From VXNE01 sp965248075 (lineage in GTDB: Bacteria; Pseudomonadota; Gammaproteobacteria; Pseudomonadales; Azotimanducaceae), in the NCBI GenBank assembly GCA_965248075.1, contig CBDFIL010000003.1, positions 1,116,001 through 1,180,000 of the forward strand: DNA of 64,000 bases, given 5' to 3'. Below are positions 25,331-34,250 of the stretch, in pieces (the first letter of the stretch is position 1; each line of letters opens with the position of its first letter). The notes below the pieces were generated by a model, which saw only the letters and a program-made list of their open reading frames with translations, made no database searches and was not told the origin of the DNA. Position numbers and translations under genes: made by a program.

Positions 25331-28300
25331 ACAACGTCCTCGTCGACGCGGCCGTCAACCGCACCCGCACCACGTTCCTCCTGCTGTTCGCGGTGGTCCT
25401 TGCGGGGTCCGTGGCACGTTGCGCGATCCCCGTCGAGGCGGAGCCCCGCGTCGACGTGCCTTTCTTTGGCATCACCATCATGCACGAGGGCATCTCGCCC
25501 GAAGACGGAGCCCGGCTCCTCGTGAAGCCGATGGAGATCGAACTGCGCACCGTCGAGGGCGTCGAGGAGGTCAACGCATTCGCATCGGAAGGCGTGGCCA
25601 CGGTCCTGGTGGAGTTCGACGCCGACTACGACCTCGACCTCGCCCTCTCCGACGTCCGCGAGGCGGTGGACCGCGCCAAGCCGGAACTGCCGACGACGGC
25701 CGAGGAGCCGATCATCTCCGAGCAGAACACCGACAACTTCCCGATCATCCAGGTCAACCTCGTCGGCGACGACGTGCCCGAGCGCATGCTGTTCGACCAT
25801 GCCCAGGCGATCCAGGACGACATCGAAACGATTCCGGACATCCTCGAGGCGCGGCTGCAGGGCGAGCGCGAGGAGGTGCTTGAGATCGTCGTCGAGCCGG
25901 CCCATCTCGAGGCCTACGGGCTGACCAACGAGCAGCTCATCAGCACGGTGATGCGCAACAACCGTCTGATCCCCGCCGGCAGCCTCGACACCGGCCAGGG
26001 CCGCATGTCCGTCAAGGTGCCGAGCGTCATCGAACAGGCCGGCGACCTGTTGGGCCTCCCGGTGCTGACGAACGGCGACTCCGTGGTCACCGTGGCCGAC
26101 GTCGCAACCGTCCGTCGCACGTTCAAGGACCGGACCAGCCACGCACGGGTGAACGGCCAGCGGACCATTTCGATCGACGTGATCAAACGCTCCAATTCGA
26201 ACATCATCGACACCATCGCCAAGGTCAAGGCAGCAGTCGCGCGCCACGAGCCGAACCTCCCCAACCGGGTATCGCTGTTCTACACCCAGGACCGCTCGCC
26301 CCGGGCGAAACAGCAGGTGATCGAACTCGAAGGCAACATCGTCACCGCGCTGGCGCTTGTCATGACGCTCGTCGTCGCCGCCATGGGGCTGCGCAGCGGC
26401 CTGATCGTCGGGGTGGGCATTCCCATCTCGTTCCTGTTCGCCCTCATCTTCATCTACCTCTTCGGCTACACCTTCAACTTCATGGTGATGTTCGGCATGC
26501 TGCTGGGCCTCGGCATGCTGATCGACGGCGCGATCGTGGTGACCGAGTACGCCGACCGCAAGATGGTCGAGGGCTTCGACAACCGCGCCGCATTTACGCT
26601 CGCGGCCAAGCGCATGTTCTGGCCGGTGACCGCATCGGTCGCCACGACGCTCGCCGCTTTCCTGCCCCTCATGTTCTGGCCGGGCGTGTCCGGCAAGTTC
26701 ATGCGCTACCTGCCGGTGACCGTCTTCACGGTCCTGTCGGGCTCGCTCCTTTATGCTCTCATCTTCTGTCCGACGATCGGCTCGAAGTTCGGCAAGCCGG
26801 GCTCGCGCGACAAGCGGCAGCGCCATACCCTGCAGCAACTCGAGAACGGCGACCCGACCACGCTCGGCGGCGTCACGGGTTGGTATGCCCGCCTGCTCAT
26901 GTACGCCGCCCACCATTCGTTCGTCACGATCTGCATCGTCGTCTCCGTGCTCGCCACGACGTTCTGGGCATATGGCAACTACGGCAAGGGCATGACCTTC
27001 TTCACGGGCACGGATCCCGCGCAGGGGCGGGTCAGCATCCGCGCACGCGGCAACCTTTCGACCGACGAGATCGACGCCCTCGTGCGCGGGGTCGAAAACC
27101 GCATTCTCGCCATTCCGGGGATCAAGGACGCCAACACGTGGACGAGCCTCCCGGGTGGCGGCGATGCCGGCTTCATGGGCGGTTCCTCGGCCAAGGACAT
27201 CGTCGGGACCATCATGCTGGAACTGCACGACCAGATGGATCGGGAACTGACCGGGGTGGAGATCCTCGAACTGGTGCGGCAGCGCACGTCGGACCTGGCG
27301 GGCATCTACGTCGAGGTGCAGAAGGAGGAGATGGGACCGCCGATCGGCAAGTCGATACAGATCCAGTTCGCCGCGGCGCACAAGGAGGAAATTCAGCCCG
27401 TGATCGGGCGCGTGCGCGAATACATCGACACGCATATGACGGGGCTGCGCGACGTGGAGGACACCCGCTCGCTGCCCGGCGTCGAGTGGAAGATCGAGGT
27501 CGACCGCGCCCAGGCCGCCCTCTTCGGGGCGGACGTGTCACTGGTGGGACTCGCGGTCCAGCTCGTGACCGCCGGGGTCAAGATCGCGGAGTATCGGCCC
27601 GACAACGCGGACGAACCCGTCGACATCCGCATCCGTTACCCGAACGACGCCCGCGGCATCGCCGCCCTCGACGAGTTGAAGATCGCGACCGCGAACGGGC
27701 AGGTGCCGATCTCCAACTTTGTGCGGCGCACAGCCGTGCCGAACGTGGACACCATCCAGCGCATCGACGGCGACGTCGTCGAGTTCATTCGGGCAGAAGT
27801 CGCGCCGGGAGTGCTCGCCGACGACAAGGTCCGGGAGATCGACGCGTGGCTCGCCACCCAGGACTTCGACCCGCGCGTACGCGTCGAGTTCCGCGGCGCC
27901 AACGAAGAGCAGGCGCAGTCCATCGCCTTCGTGGGCGTCGCCTTCGTGCTGTCGCTCATCCTGATGTTCATGCTGCTCGTCACGCAGTTCAACAGCTTCT
28001 ACCAGAGCACGCTCATCCTGGTCGCGGTGGTGATGTCGACGGCCGGCGTGCTGCTCGGACTGCTGGTCACGCAGATGCCCTTCAGCGCGATCATGACGGG
28101 GATCGGCGTCGTCGCCCTCGCCGGCATCGTGGTGAACAACAACATCGTCCTCATCGATACCTACAACCACCTGCGCCGCGAGCACCCCGACATCCACTAC
28201 CTCGAACTGATCGCCCGCACGGGGGCGCAGCGCCTGCGCCCGGTCTTGCTCACCACGGTGACCACGGTGTTCGGACTGCTGCCGCTGGCGAGCAACGTGT

Positions 28301-28512
28301 CGATCGACTTCATCAACCGGGAGATCGTCTACGGCAGCCAGATCTCGGGGTTCTGGATCCAGACGTCCCAGGCGATCGTGTCAGGACTCAGCTTCGCCAC
28401 CTTACTGACGCTGGTCGCGACACCGGCGATGCTCGCGGTGCCGGAGCAGTTGAAGAGCGGGGTCCGGAGCTTGCGGGCGCGGCTGGATCGGGCTGTCCCC
28501 GCCGCCGCCTGA
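25327..28512 (+). CDS. RND-family inner-membrane efflux pump
   Basis: A 1061-residue AcrB/HAE1-type transporter with 12 predicted membrane helices and two large periplasmic loops. The first porter subdomain starts at about residue 46. TM4 reads GLGMLIDGAIVVTEYADR: D400 corresponds to AcrB D407, but the second relay Asp (D408) is Gly401. In TM10, GIVVNNNIVLIDTYN has Asn in place of the AcrB Lys940 neighbourhood, so proton coupling may differ from AcrB. GTG start overlaps the adaptor stop. No outer-membrane factor is encoded nearby, so it presumably recruits a TolC-like protein from elsewhere. Confidence 0.95.
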   Translation: MNNVLVDAAVNRTRTTFLLLFAVVLAGSVARCAIPVEAEPRVDVPFFGITIMHEGISPEDGARLLVKPMEIELRTVEGVEEVNAFASEGVATVLVEFDADYDLDLALSDVREAVDRAKPELPTTAEEPIISEQNTDNFPIIQVNLVGDDVPERMLFDHAQAIQDDIETIPDILEARLQGEREEVLEIVVEPAHLEAYGLTNEQLISTVMRNNRLIPAGSLDTGQGRMSVKVPSVIEQAGDLLGLPVLTNGDSVVTVADVATVRRTFKDRTSHARVNGQRTISIDVIKRSNSNIIDTIAKVKAAVARHEPNLPNRVSLFYTQDRSPRAKQQVIELEGNIVTALALVMTLVVAAMGLRSGLIVGVGIPISFLFALIFIYLFGYTFNFMVMFGMLLGLGMLIDGAIVVTEYADRKMVEGFDNRAAFTLAAKRMFWPVTASVATTLAAFLPLMFWPGVSGKFMRYLPVTVFTVLSGSLLYALIFCPTIGSKFGKPGSRDKRQRHTLQQLENGDPTTLGGVTGWYARLLMYAAHHSFVTICIVVSVLATTFWAYGNYGKGMTFFTGTDPAQGRVSIRARGNLSTDEIDALVRGVENRILAIPGIKDANTWTSLPGGGDAGFMGGSSAKDIVGTIMLELHDQMDRELTGVEILELVRQRTSDLAGIYVEVQKEEMGPPIGKSIQIQFAAAHKEEIQPVIGRVREYIDTHMTGLRDVEDTRSLPGVEWKIEVDRAQAALFGADVSLVGLAVQLVTAGVKIAEYRPDNADEPVDIRIRYPNDARGIAALDELKIATANGQVPISNFVRRTAVPNVDTIQRIDGDVVEFIRAEVAPGVLADDKVREIDAWLATQDFDPRVRVEFRGANEEQAQSIAFVGVAFVLSLILMFMLLVTQFNSFYQSTLILVAVVMSTAGVLLGLLVTQMPFSAIMTGIGVVALAGIVVNNNIVLIDTYNHLRREHPDIHYLELIARTGAQRLRPVLLTTVTTVFGLLPLASNVSIDFINREIVYGSQISGFWIQTSQAIVSGLSFATLLTLVATPAMLAVPEQLKSGVRSLRARLDRAVPAAA

Positions 28513-28517
28513 CCGCT

Positions 28518-28991
28518 TCAGGCGTCCCGGACCATCGAGTCTCGCGCCCGCACCGGGTCCAGCAACGACCAGTCCCCCTGCTCGAGCTCGAAGCCTTCCG
28601 GGAACGGGGCCCGGGGCTCCATGCCGAGCGATGCCATCACCCGGTCGTCCCGGTAGTAGCACTGGGCGACGAGAGCGATCAGCGTGACCGCGACGGAACG
28701 GTGGGCGTTCCGGAACGCCGTTGCAGCGGCCAGCCGTCCGCCCTCGTCCAGGTCCGTGAAGGCAGCGCCCCCTTGTTGCCGCGCCAACGCGTCGAGTCCG
28801 TCCAGCGCTTGTGCGACCGCCGCCGCACTGCCCTCGCCAGTGGCCACGATGTCGGCGGCGATGGTCGGGTCGTCCGCGCCCGGTACGCCGTAGTCGGCAC
28901 TCGGCGGAATCATCGTGCCGGCGAAGGCCCGCAACTGGCGCCGATGCGCACCGGAGAGTCCGCGGTCGCTCGAGATGAAGTCGTCGGTCAT
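28518..28991 (-). CDS. Gluconate 2-dehydrogenase subunit 3-like protein
   Basis: A 157-residue protein with the family opening LSGAHRRQLRAFAGTMIPPS and GADDPTIAADIV. These small subunits accompany membrane-linked GMC dehydrogenases. No Tat signal is visible in this copy, unlike many homologues, so it may be exported with, or act without, its partner. It lies 18 bases downstream of the GMC gene and is surely its operon partner. Confidence 0.75.
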   Translation of the reverse strand: MTDDFISSDRGLSGAHRRQLRAFAGTMIPPSADYGVPGADDPTIAADIVATGEGSAAAVAQALDGLDALARQQGGAAFTDLDEGGRLAAATAFRNAHRSVAVTLIALVAQCYYRDDRVMASLGMEPRAPFPEGFELEQGDWSLLDPVRARDSMVRDA

Positions 28992-29009
28992 GGCGGCGGT
29001 CAGCGGCAA

Positions 29010-30611
29010 TCAGTCAAAGAGGTTGGCGAGCCGCTGCTTCATCGCATCGGCGACGTAGAGGGCCAGTGCCTGGATGGTGCGCGTCGGGTTCACCCCGGCG
29101 CAGGTGACGAAGATGCTGCCGTCGACGATGAAGAGGTTCCTGACGTCATGGCAGCGCCCCCATTCGTTCACCACCGAGTTCTCGGGATCCGTCCCCATGC
29201 GCGCGGTGCCCATCAGGTGCCAGCCACCCTGGGGAATCGGCGCGGTCGTGAGGATGTCCGTGGCGCCGGCAGCGCGCAGTATCTCGGTGCCGCGCGCCAC
29301 GGCATGATCGAGCATGCGCCGGCTGTTCTCCGAGAGCCGGTAGCTGACCCTCGGTGCGGGAATCCCGTCCGAATCGACGAGGTCCGGATCGAGCGTCACC
29401 GTGTTATGGAGCTCCGGCAGATCCTCGCAGATGCCGACCATGCCCGCCATGCGGTTGAACAGGCGCCGATACGCGCGATGGTGGTCCGGGCCCAGGGGAA
29501 TCCGGTCCGACCTCAGGCCGGTGATAGCCGTCGCCACCGGAGCGCGGCCCCGGTGGCACTCGAAGGTATAGCCGCGCACGAACCCGCGGTCGGTGTCGGT
29601 CTCGTAGAACTCCTGGCTCCAGATGGACAGCGGAGCCCCCCGATAGCCGTCCAGGGGCTCGTCGAAGACGCCGTATACGGCCGCATAAGGGTGAAACATC
29701 AGGTTTTTCCCGACCATCCCGCTACGGTTCGCCAATCCGTCCGGAAAGCGGTGAGAACGGGAGTTGAGGAGCAGCCTCGGCGTACCCACGCCATTGCAGG
29801 CGATCACGACCACGTGCGCCCGCTGCTCCCGCTCGATGCCGTCCGCGTCGTAATAGACGACGCCGGCGGCCATGCCGTCGTCGTTCACGGTGATCTCGCG
29901 CACCCGGCAGCGTGTGCGCACCTCCACACCGGCGCGCAGCGCATGCGGCCAGTAGGTGATGTCCGTACTCGCCTTCGCCCCCTGGGCACATCCGGTGGAA
30001 CACGCGCCGAGGTTCAGACACTGGTCGCGCCCGTCATAAGCCTCCGTCGCGATCGCCGTGTCCGATGGCCACCAGTGCCACCCGAGGCGGTTGAAGCCTC
30101 GGCCCAGGACCTGGCCGGACTTGCCGAGCGGCAGCGGCGGCATGGGCGGCTCGTGCGGCGGATTCGCCGGATCGCCGGCGAGGCCCGAGACGCCCATCAT
30201 GCGGTCGTTCTCCGCGTAGAACGGGACCAGGGTGTCGAAGTCGATCGGCCAGTCGTCGGCCACTCCGTCGAGGGAATGGACACGGAAGTCCGATGGGTGG
30301 AAGCGCGGAAAGTGCCCCGCGTAGAGAATCGTGCTCCCGCCGACGGCATTGAAGTTCGCGACCGAGATCGGCGAGTCGTCGTCGTTGACCGGATAATCCG
30401 TGACGCGACCCCGGCGGTTCGGACTGATGCTGAAGTCGCCGAACGCCCGCGCCTCCCAGTCCCGTCCCGCGCTCGGATACTCGGCGGGGTTCATCCAGCC
30501 GCCCTGCTCCAGGCACACGATGCGCATGCGCGTCTCGGCGAGGCTCCACGCGACCGCCGCACCCGACGCGCCGGCGCCGACGATCAGGACATCGACGGGT
30601 TCCGCCGGCAT
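29010..30611 (-). CDS. GMC-family FAD-dependent oxidoreductase
   Basis: A 533-residue flavoprotein with the dinucleotide-binding motif VLIVGAGASGAAVAWSLAE (8-26). The GMC active-site region is GGWHLMGTARMGTDPENSVV, with the C-terminal block GRCHDVRNLFIVDGSIFVT and NPTRTIQALALYVAD. A Cys-containing run (CLNLGACSTGCAQGAKAST) resembles the gluconate/sorbosone-dehydrogenase-type subfamily. It oxidises an alcohol or sugar; the substrate is unknown. Paired with the small subunit downstream. Confidence 0.92.
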   Translation of the reverse strand: MPAEPVDVLIVGAGASGAAVAWSLAETRMRIVCLEQGGWMNPAEYPSAGRDWEARAFGDFSISPNRRGRVTDYPVNDDDSPISVANFNAVGGSTILYAGHFPRFHPSDFRVHSLDGVADDWPIDFDTLVPFYAENDRMMGVSGLAGDPANPPHEPPMPPLPLGKSGQVLGRGFNRLGWHWWPSDTAIATEAYDGRDQCLNLGACSTGCAQGAKASTDITYWPHALRAGVEVRTRCRVREITVNDDGMAAGVVYYDADGIEREQRAHVVVIACNGVGTPRLLLNSRSHRFPDGLANRSGMVGKNLMFHPYAAVYGVFDEPLDGYRGAPLSIWSQEFYETDTDRGFVRGYTFECHRGRAPVATAITGLRSDRIPLGPDHHRAYRRLFNRMAGMVGICEDLPELHNTVTLDPDLVDSDGIPAPRVSYRLSENSRRMLDHAVARGTEILRAAGATDILTTAPIPQGGWHLMGTARMGTDPENSVVNEWGRCHDVRNLFIVDGSIFVTCAGVNPTRTIQALALYVADAMKQRLANLFD

Positions 30612-30748
30612 GTTTGTCTCACCCTCGTCCCCGGTCGACGCAGTATGCCTCGGCGCCCCCGAAAATGCCGTTCCCGAGCCGCGACCCGTGTCCCGCTGCC
30701 CGGCGACGATACCTGATATGCTCCGCGCGCATTTGTGAAAGACCCACC

Positions 30749-31045
30749 ATGGCGGAGTTTCTCTACCGGCTCCGGCTCGCGAGGCCGGGCATGTTCGAAG
30801 ACGGCGGCACCAGCGACGAGCAGGCTGCCGTGGCGGAGCACTTTGCCTACCTTGAGCGCCTGCACGGAGAAGGCGTCGCCCGTTTCGTGGGACGGACCAC
30901 GACCGACGACGAACGCGCCTTCGGCATCGTGGTATTCGATGCCGACGACGATGCCTCGGCCAGTGAGGTGATGAATCGGGACCCGTGTGTCGAACGGGGG
31001 GTCATGAGGGCGACCCTCTATCCGTTCCGGACCGCTTTCGGCTAG
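30749..31045 (+). CDS. YciI-like small protein
   Basis: A 98-residue YCII-related ferredoxin-like protein: MAEFLYRLRLARPGMFEDG, HFAYLERLHGEGVARFVGRT and a conserved MNRDPCVERGVMRATLYPF tail. The family is of unsettled enzymatic role. It lies just upstream of the luciferase-like gene on the same strand (34-base gap), so the two may be co-transcribed. Confidence 0.8.
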   Translation: MAEFLYRLRLARPGMFEDGGTSDEQAAVAEHFAYLERLHGEGVARFVGRTTTDDERAFGIVVFDADDDASASEVMNRDPCVERGVMRATLYPFRTAFG

Positions 31046-31078
31046 CTTCCCACCATCCCATAGCAAGAAGGAACAGCG

Positions 31079-32026
31079 ATGGCCATTTCGCTCGGCGTTC
31101 ACGTCGGACAACAGAACCTGCCCATGTCCGAGCTGCGCGCGCTGTGGCGCAGGCTCGATACCGTCGGCGTCGACTGGATTTCCGCGTGGGATCACTTCTA
31201 CGAGGCCCCGCCGAGGGGCGGTACGCAACCGCATTTCGAGGCCGTGGCGACGCTGGGAGCGCTTGCGGCCGAGACGAAGAACGCGCGCATCGGGTGCCTG
31301 GTGTTCTACGTCGGCTATCGCAACCCCGCCCTGCTCGCCAAGGCCGCCACCACCCTCGACCACATCTCCGGCGGACGCTTCGAACTCGGCATCGGGGCCG
31401 GGTGGCATATCTGGGAGGCGTCCGCCTACGGCTATCCGTTCCCCGACATCGGCACGCGGCTCGATATGCTCGACGAGGCCGCCGAGATCGTGCGGCGCCT
31501 GCTTACCGAAGACCGGACGACGTACTCCGGCCGGCACTTCCAGGTGGACGACGCCTCCTGCCTGCCGAAGCCGGTGCAGGATCGCCTGCCCATCTGGATC
31601 GGCGGGCTGGGCGAACGCCGTACCCTCGAGATCGCCGCGCGCCGCGCGGACGGGTGGAATGCCGCCTACATCCCCGCCGACGAGTACCGGCGCCTGAACG
31701 GCGTGCTCAACGACTGGTGCGAAACCGACAAGCGCGATCCGACGGAGATTCGACGCGGCGCGAACCTGGCCTTCGGCCTCGCCATGGACGACGCCGGCGT
31801 ACGCGCCGAACGCGCACGTACGGAAGCGGAGTGGGGTGCGGCCAGCGCCCGCATCCTCGGCGGCACGCTGCTGTGCACGCCGGACGAAGCGGTGGAACGG
31901 ATCATGGCGTACGTCGACGCCGGCGCCCAGGCGATCAATGTCGCGCTACGGGCTCCGTGGAACGTCGATGCGCTGGACACCTACCTCGAAGAGACGATGC
32001 CCGCCATTCGTCGGGAGGTCGGCTGA
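31079..32026 (+). CDS. Luciferase-like (LLM-class) flavin-dependent oxidoreductase
   Basis: A 315-residue TIM-barrel monooxygenase/reductase of the bacterial luciferase superfamily: SAWDHFYEAPPRGGTQPHFE, HISGGRFELGIGAGWHIWEA and LPIWIGGLGERRTLEIAARR are typical of the subset annotated as F420- or FMN-dependent. Cofactor cannot be decided from sequence; FMN is more likely in a gammaproteobacterium. AAGGA precedes the ATG. It converges with the HpcH-type aldolase. Confidence 0.88.
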   Translation: MAISLGVHVGQQNLPMSELRALWRRLDTVGVDWISAWDHFYEAPPRGGTQPHFEAVATLGALAAETKNARIGCLVFYVGYRNPALLAKAATTLDHISGGRFELGIGAGWHIWEASAYGYPFPDIGTRLDMLDEAAEIVRRLLTEDRTTYSGRHFQVDDASCLPKPVQDRLPIWIGGLGERRTLEIAARRADGWNAAYIPADEYRRLNGVLNDWCETDKRDPTEIRRGANLAFGLAMDDAGVRAERARTEAEWGAASARILGGTLLCTPDEAVERIMAYVDAGAQAINVALRAPWNVDALDTYLEETMPAIRREVG

Positions 32027-32057
32027 CACGTCACGCTGACGGCTGCGCCGAGGCACG

Positions 32058-32915
32058 TCACCGCCGCGCGGCAAGCGCGTCGGCGAACGCCAGAGTGCGC
32101 TCCGCCTCGGCGACGTGCATGTTCTCGATCAGCCGCCCGTCCACTTCGGCGACCCCCTTGCCCTGGGCGCGCGCCGCCTGCCACGCCTCCCGGGCGCGGC
32201 GTGCAAAATCGATGTCCTCCGGCGAGGGGCCGAACACGGCGTTCGCGGTGGTGACCTGGGTCGGATGGATGAGCGTCTTGCCGTCGAAACCGAGATCGCG
32301 GCCCTGCTCGCAGGCCGCGCGGAAGCTCTCCTCGGAGCGGAAGTCGAGATGCACGCCGTCGAGAGCCTCCTTGCCCGCGGCCCGCGCGGCGATGAGGCAA
32401 CGCTGCAGCGCGTAGGTCACCCCGGCCCGGTCCGCGCGGTGCTGGCCGCGCAACTCCTTGACGAGGTCGCTGGTCCCCATCGCAAGCACCGTCACGCGCT
32501 CGCTCGACGCCGCGAGCGCATCCACGTTCTGCACCCCCCGGGGCGTCTCGATCATGATCCAGATCGCCAGTGCCGCACCGCCGGCCGCATCGACGCGCGC
32601 GACGATGTCCGCCACCTGTTCCCCGGTCTCGACCTTCGGGAACAGCATGGCGGCGATCGGCAGTGGCGCGATTCGCGCGATGTCGTCCTGTCCCCAGGGC
32701 GTGTCGAGCCCGTTCGCGCGCACGACGAGTTCCCGGTATCCGTACCCGCCGACGCCGATCGCCGCGGCGACCTGTTCCCGCGCGCGGGGTTTGACCTCGG
32801 GGGCGACCGCGTCCTCAAGGTCGAAGATGATCCCGTCGCAGTCGATCCCGCGGGCCTTCTCCATGGCGCGCTCGTTGGCGCCGGGCATGTACAGGACGGA
32901 ACGTCGGGGCGTCAT
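32058..32915 (-). CDS. HpcH/HpaI aldolase / CitE-like lyase
   Basis: A 285-residue CitE-type protein: RRSVLYMPGANERAMEKAR, DGIIFDLEDAVAPEVKPRAR (Glu/Asp metal ligands), MIETPRGVQNVDAL, GTSDLVKELRG and GFDGKTLIHPTQV. It is similar to beta-methylmalyl/citramalyl-CoA lyases, which cleave CoA thioesters. Exact substrate unknown. It ends 31 bases from the luciferase-like gene, converging. Confidence 0.88.
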   Translation of the reverse strand: MTPRRSVLYMPGANERAMEKARGIDCDGIIFDLEDAVAPEVKPRAREQVAAAIGVGGYGYRELVVRANGLDTPWGQDDIARIAPLPIAAMLFPKVETGEQVADIVARVDAAGGAALAIWIMIETPRGVQNVDALAASSERVTVLAMGTSDLVKELRGQHRADRAGVTYALQRCLIAARAAGKEALDGVHLDFRSEESFRAACEQGRDLGFDGKTLIHPTQVTTANAVFGPSPEDIDFARRAREAWQAARAQGKGVAEVDGRLIENMHVAEAERTLAFADALAARR

Positions 32916-32950
32916 GCGGCAATGGTCTCGGCCGTGGTGAGACGGCGAGG

Positions 32951-33403
32951 TCAGGCGATGGGCTTGTCGATCTGTTCGGGGGAGCGGTCGGGGACGAAGC
33001 GGGAGATGAGGCGGCGGAGGGAGAACTCGGAGGTCGACCCGAAGGGGGAGCCGTAAGCGGTGTCGTCCTCGGTCTTCATCCGGCGACTGAATTCGGAGAG
33101 TACCGGGATCATGCAGAACGCCGCGATCAACAGGTTCGAACAGGCGTGGCCCTGAGAAAGCCAGTCGCCCTGCAGGTGCGGCGCGATCTGGAAGAAGAGG
33201 GAGAAGTACCCGAACATCGTCGCCGTGGCAACGATCGCACAGGTCCAGACCATCCAGTCCGGCATCCTGGCCTTCAGCGAAGACAGCGCGATCACGCCGC
33301 CGGCGCCATACACGGGCAGCCAGATCAACCAGTCCGTCGTGCCGACGTGACTGAATGCCACGCCCAGCAGCGCCAATCCGATCAACCCGTTGACATAGCG
33401 CAT
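32951..33403 (-). CDS. TMEM220-like four-helix membrane protein
   Basis: A 150-residue protein starting MRYVNGLIGLALLGVAFSHV with LIWLPVYGAGGVIALSSLKA and two further hydrophobic helices (MVWTCAIVATATMFGYFSLF; ACSNLLIAAFCMIPVL). It resembles the transmembrane-220 family by its MRYVN opening and helix pattern. Function unknown. It lies 35 bases upstream of the CitE-like gene, same strand. The 231-base gap upstream (33404-33634) shows no gene. Confidence 0.65.
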   Translation of the reverse strand: MRYVNGLIGLALLGVAFSHVGTTDWLIWLPVYGAGGVIALSSLKARMPDWMVWTCAIVATATMFGYFSLFFQIAPHLQGDWLSQGHACSNLLIAAFCMIPVLSEFSRRMKTEDDTAYGSPFGSTSEFSLRRLISRFVPDRSPEQIDKPIA

Positions 33404-33634
33404 GCCGTCGTCCGTACCCCCCGTGCGACGCCCGTGTCCCCCGACCCGAACCGTCCGTTCGGGCCGAACTCTATTCAACCCGTTTGTTACGTTCGGTGAC
33501 AAGTGCTCGGGAGGCGAAGAGGTGTAACGAATGGCAATGAAAACGGCCGCCCTTTGTCCCCGTTGATCTATACGTTCCAGATGTCGCAGCAGTGCGGTGG
33601 ATTGCGGACGTCCGGTCGCTCCGCCGGGGACGCC

Positions 33635-34183
33635 TCAATCGTCGAATCCCGGTACCCCGGCATCACGTTGCACGCCGAACGAGTTGAGCCCCATGGCAAG
33701 CATGTTGTACTGCCCGACGGTGAAGACGATGTCCATGATCTGCCGCGTGTCGTAGTGCTCGGTGAGGCCGCCCCACGTCGCGTCGGAGACGAATGCGTCG
33801 TCGAGGAGTTCGTCCGTCGTACGCAGCAGGAGGTCGCGCTCGCCGCCTCCGGCAGCGTCGGGGCCGTTCCGGGTCATGGCGATCTCCTCCTCGCTGAGCC
33901 CCTCGTTGCGCGCGATGACGAGGTGCTGGCCCCACTCGTACTCCGACTGCACCCGCCAGGCCGTGCGCAGGATCAGCACTTCCCGGTCGCGCGTGGAGAT
34001 CGTCGACTTGCCGAGGATGTGGTTGGCGAACACCAGCCAGCGGCGGAACAGGGCCGGGTGGTGGAGCATGGTCCCGAAAACGTTCAATGCCGGTCGGTTC
34101 CCGAAGCGCTCCATGATCCCCGCCTGCTCCGGAGTCCAGTCGGCGGGGTCCGCCGGCGCTACGCGCGGCTTCGACAATCTCAT
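33635..34183 (-). CDS. Carboxymuconolactone decarboxylase / AhpD-like protein
   Basis: A 182-residue CMD-family protein with STISTRDREVLILRTAWRVQ, SEYEWGQHLVIARNEGLSEE and YDTRQIMDIVFTVGQYNMLA. The AhpD-type CxxC is replaced (EYEW), so this is the non-redox CMD subgroup. ATG 34183 has GGGAGG upstream. It is transcribed divergently from the crotonase gene, sharing a short promoter region. Confidence 0.85.
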   Translation of the reverse strand: MRLSKPRVAPADPADWTPEQAGIMERFGNRPALNVFGTMLHHPALFRRWLVFANHILGKSTISTRDREVLILRTAWRVQSEYEWGQHLVIARNEGLSEEEIAMTRNGPDAAGGGERDLLLRTTDELLDDAFVSDATWGGLTEHYDTRQIMDIVFTVGQYNMLAMGLNSFGVQRDAGVPGFDD

Positions 34184-34250
34184 GTGTGCCTCCCTCAACG
34201 GTGAGAAATCACTCTACTATATGCGGTCTTCCAGCGTTCGGATGCACGCC

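Noticed and set aside
26880..30716. A 1278-codon plus-strand frame through the pump and GMC genes
   Set aside because: It overlaps two well-supported genes in other frames and is Arg-rich, the usual high-GC shadow.
31079..32026. F420-dependent enzyme as evidence of an actinobacterium
   Set aside because: The LLM family also uses FMN, and the surrounding gene order is gammaproteobacterial.
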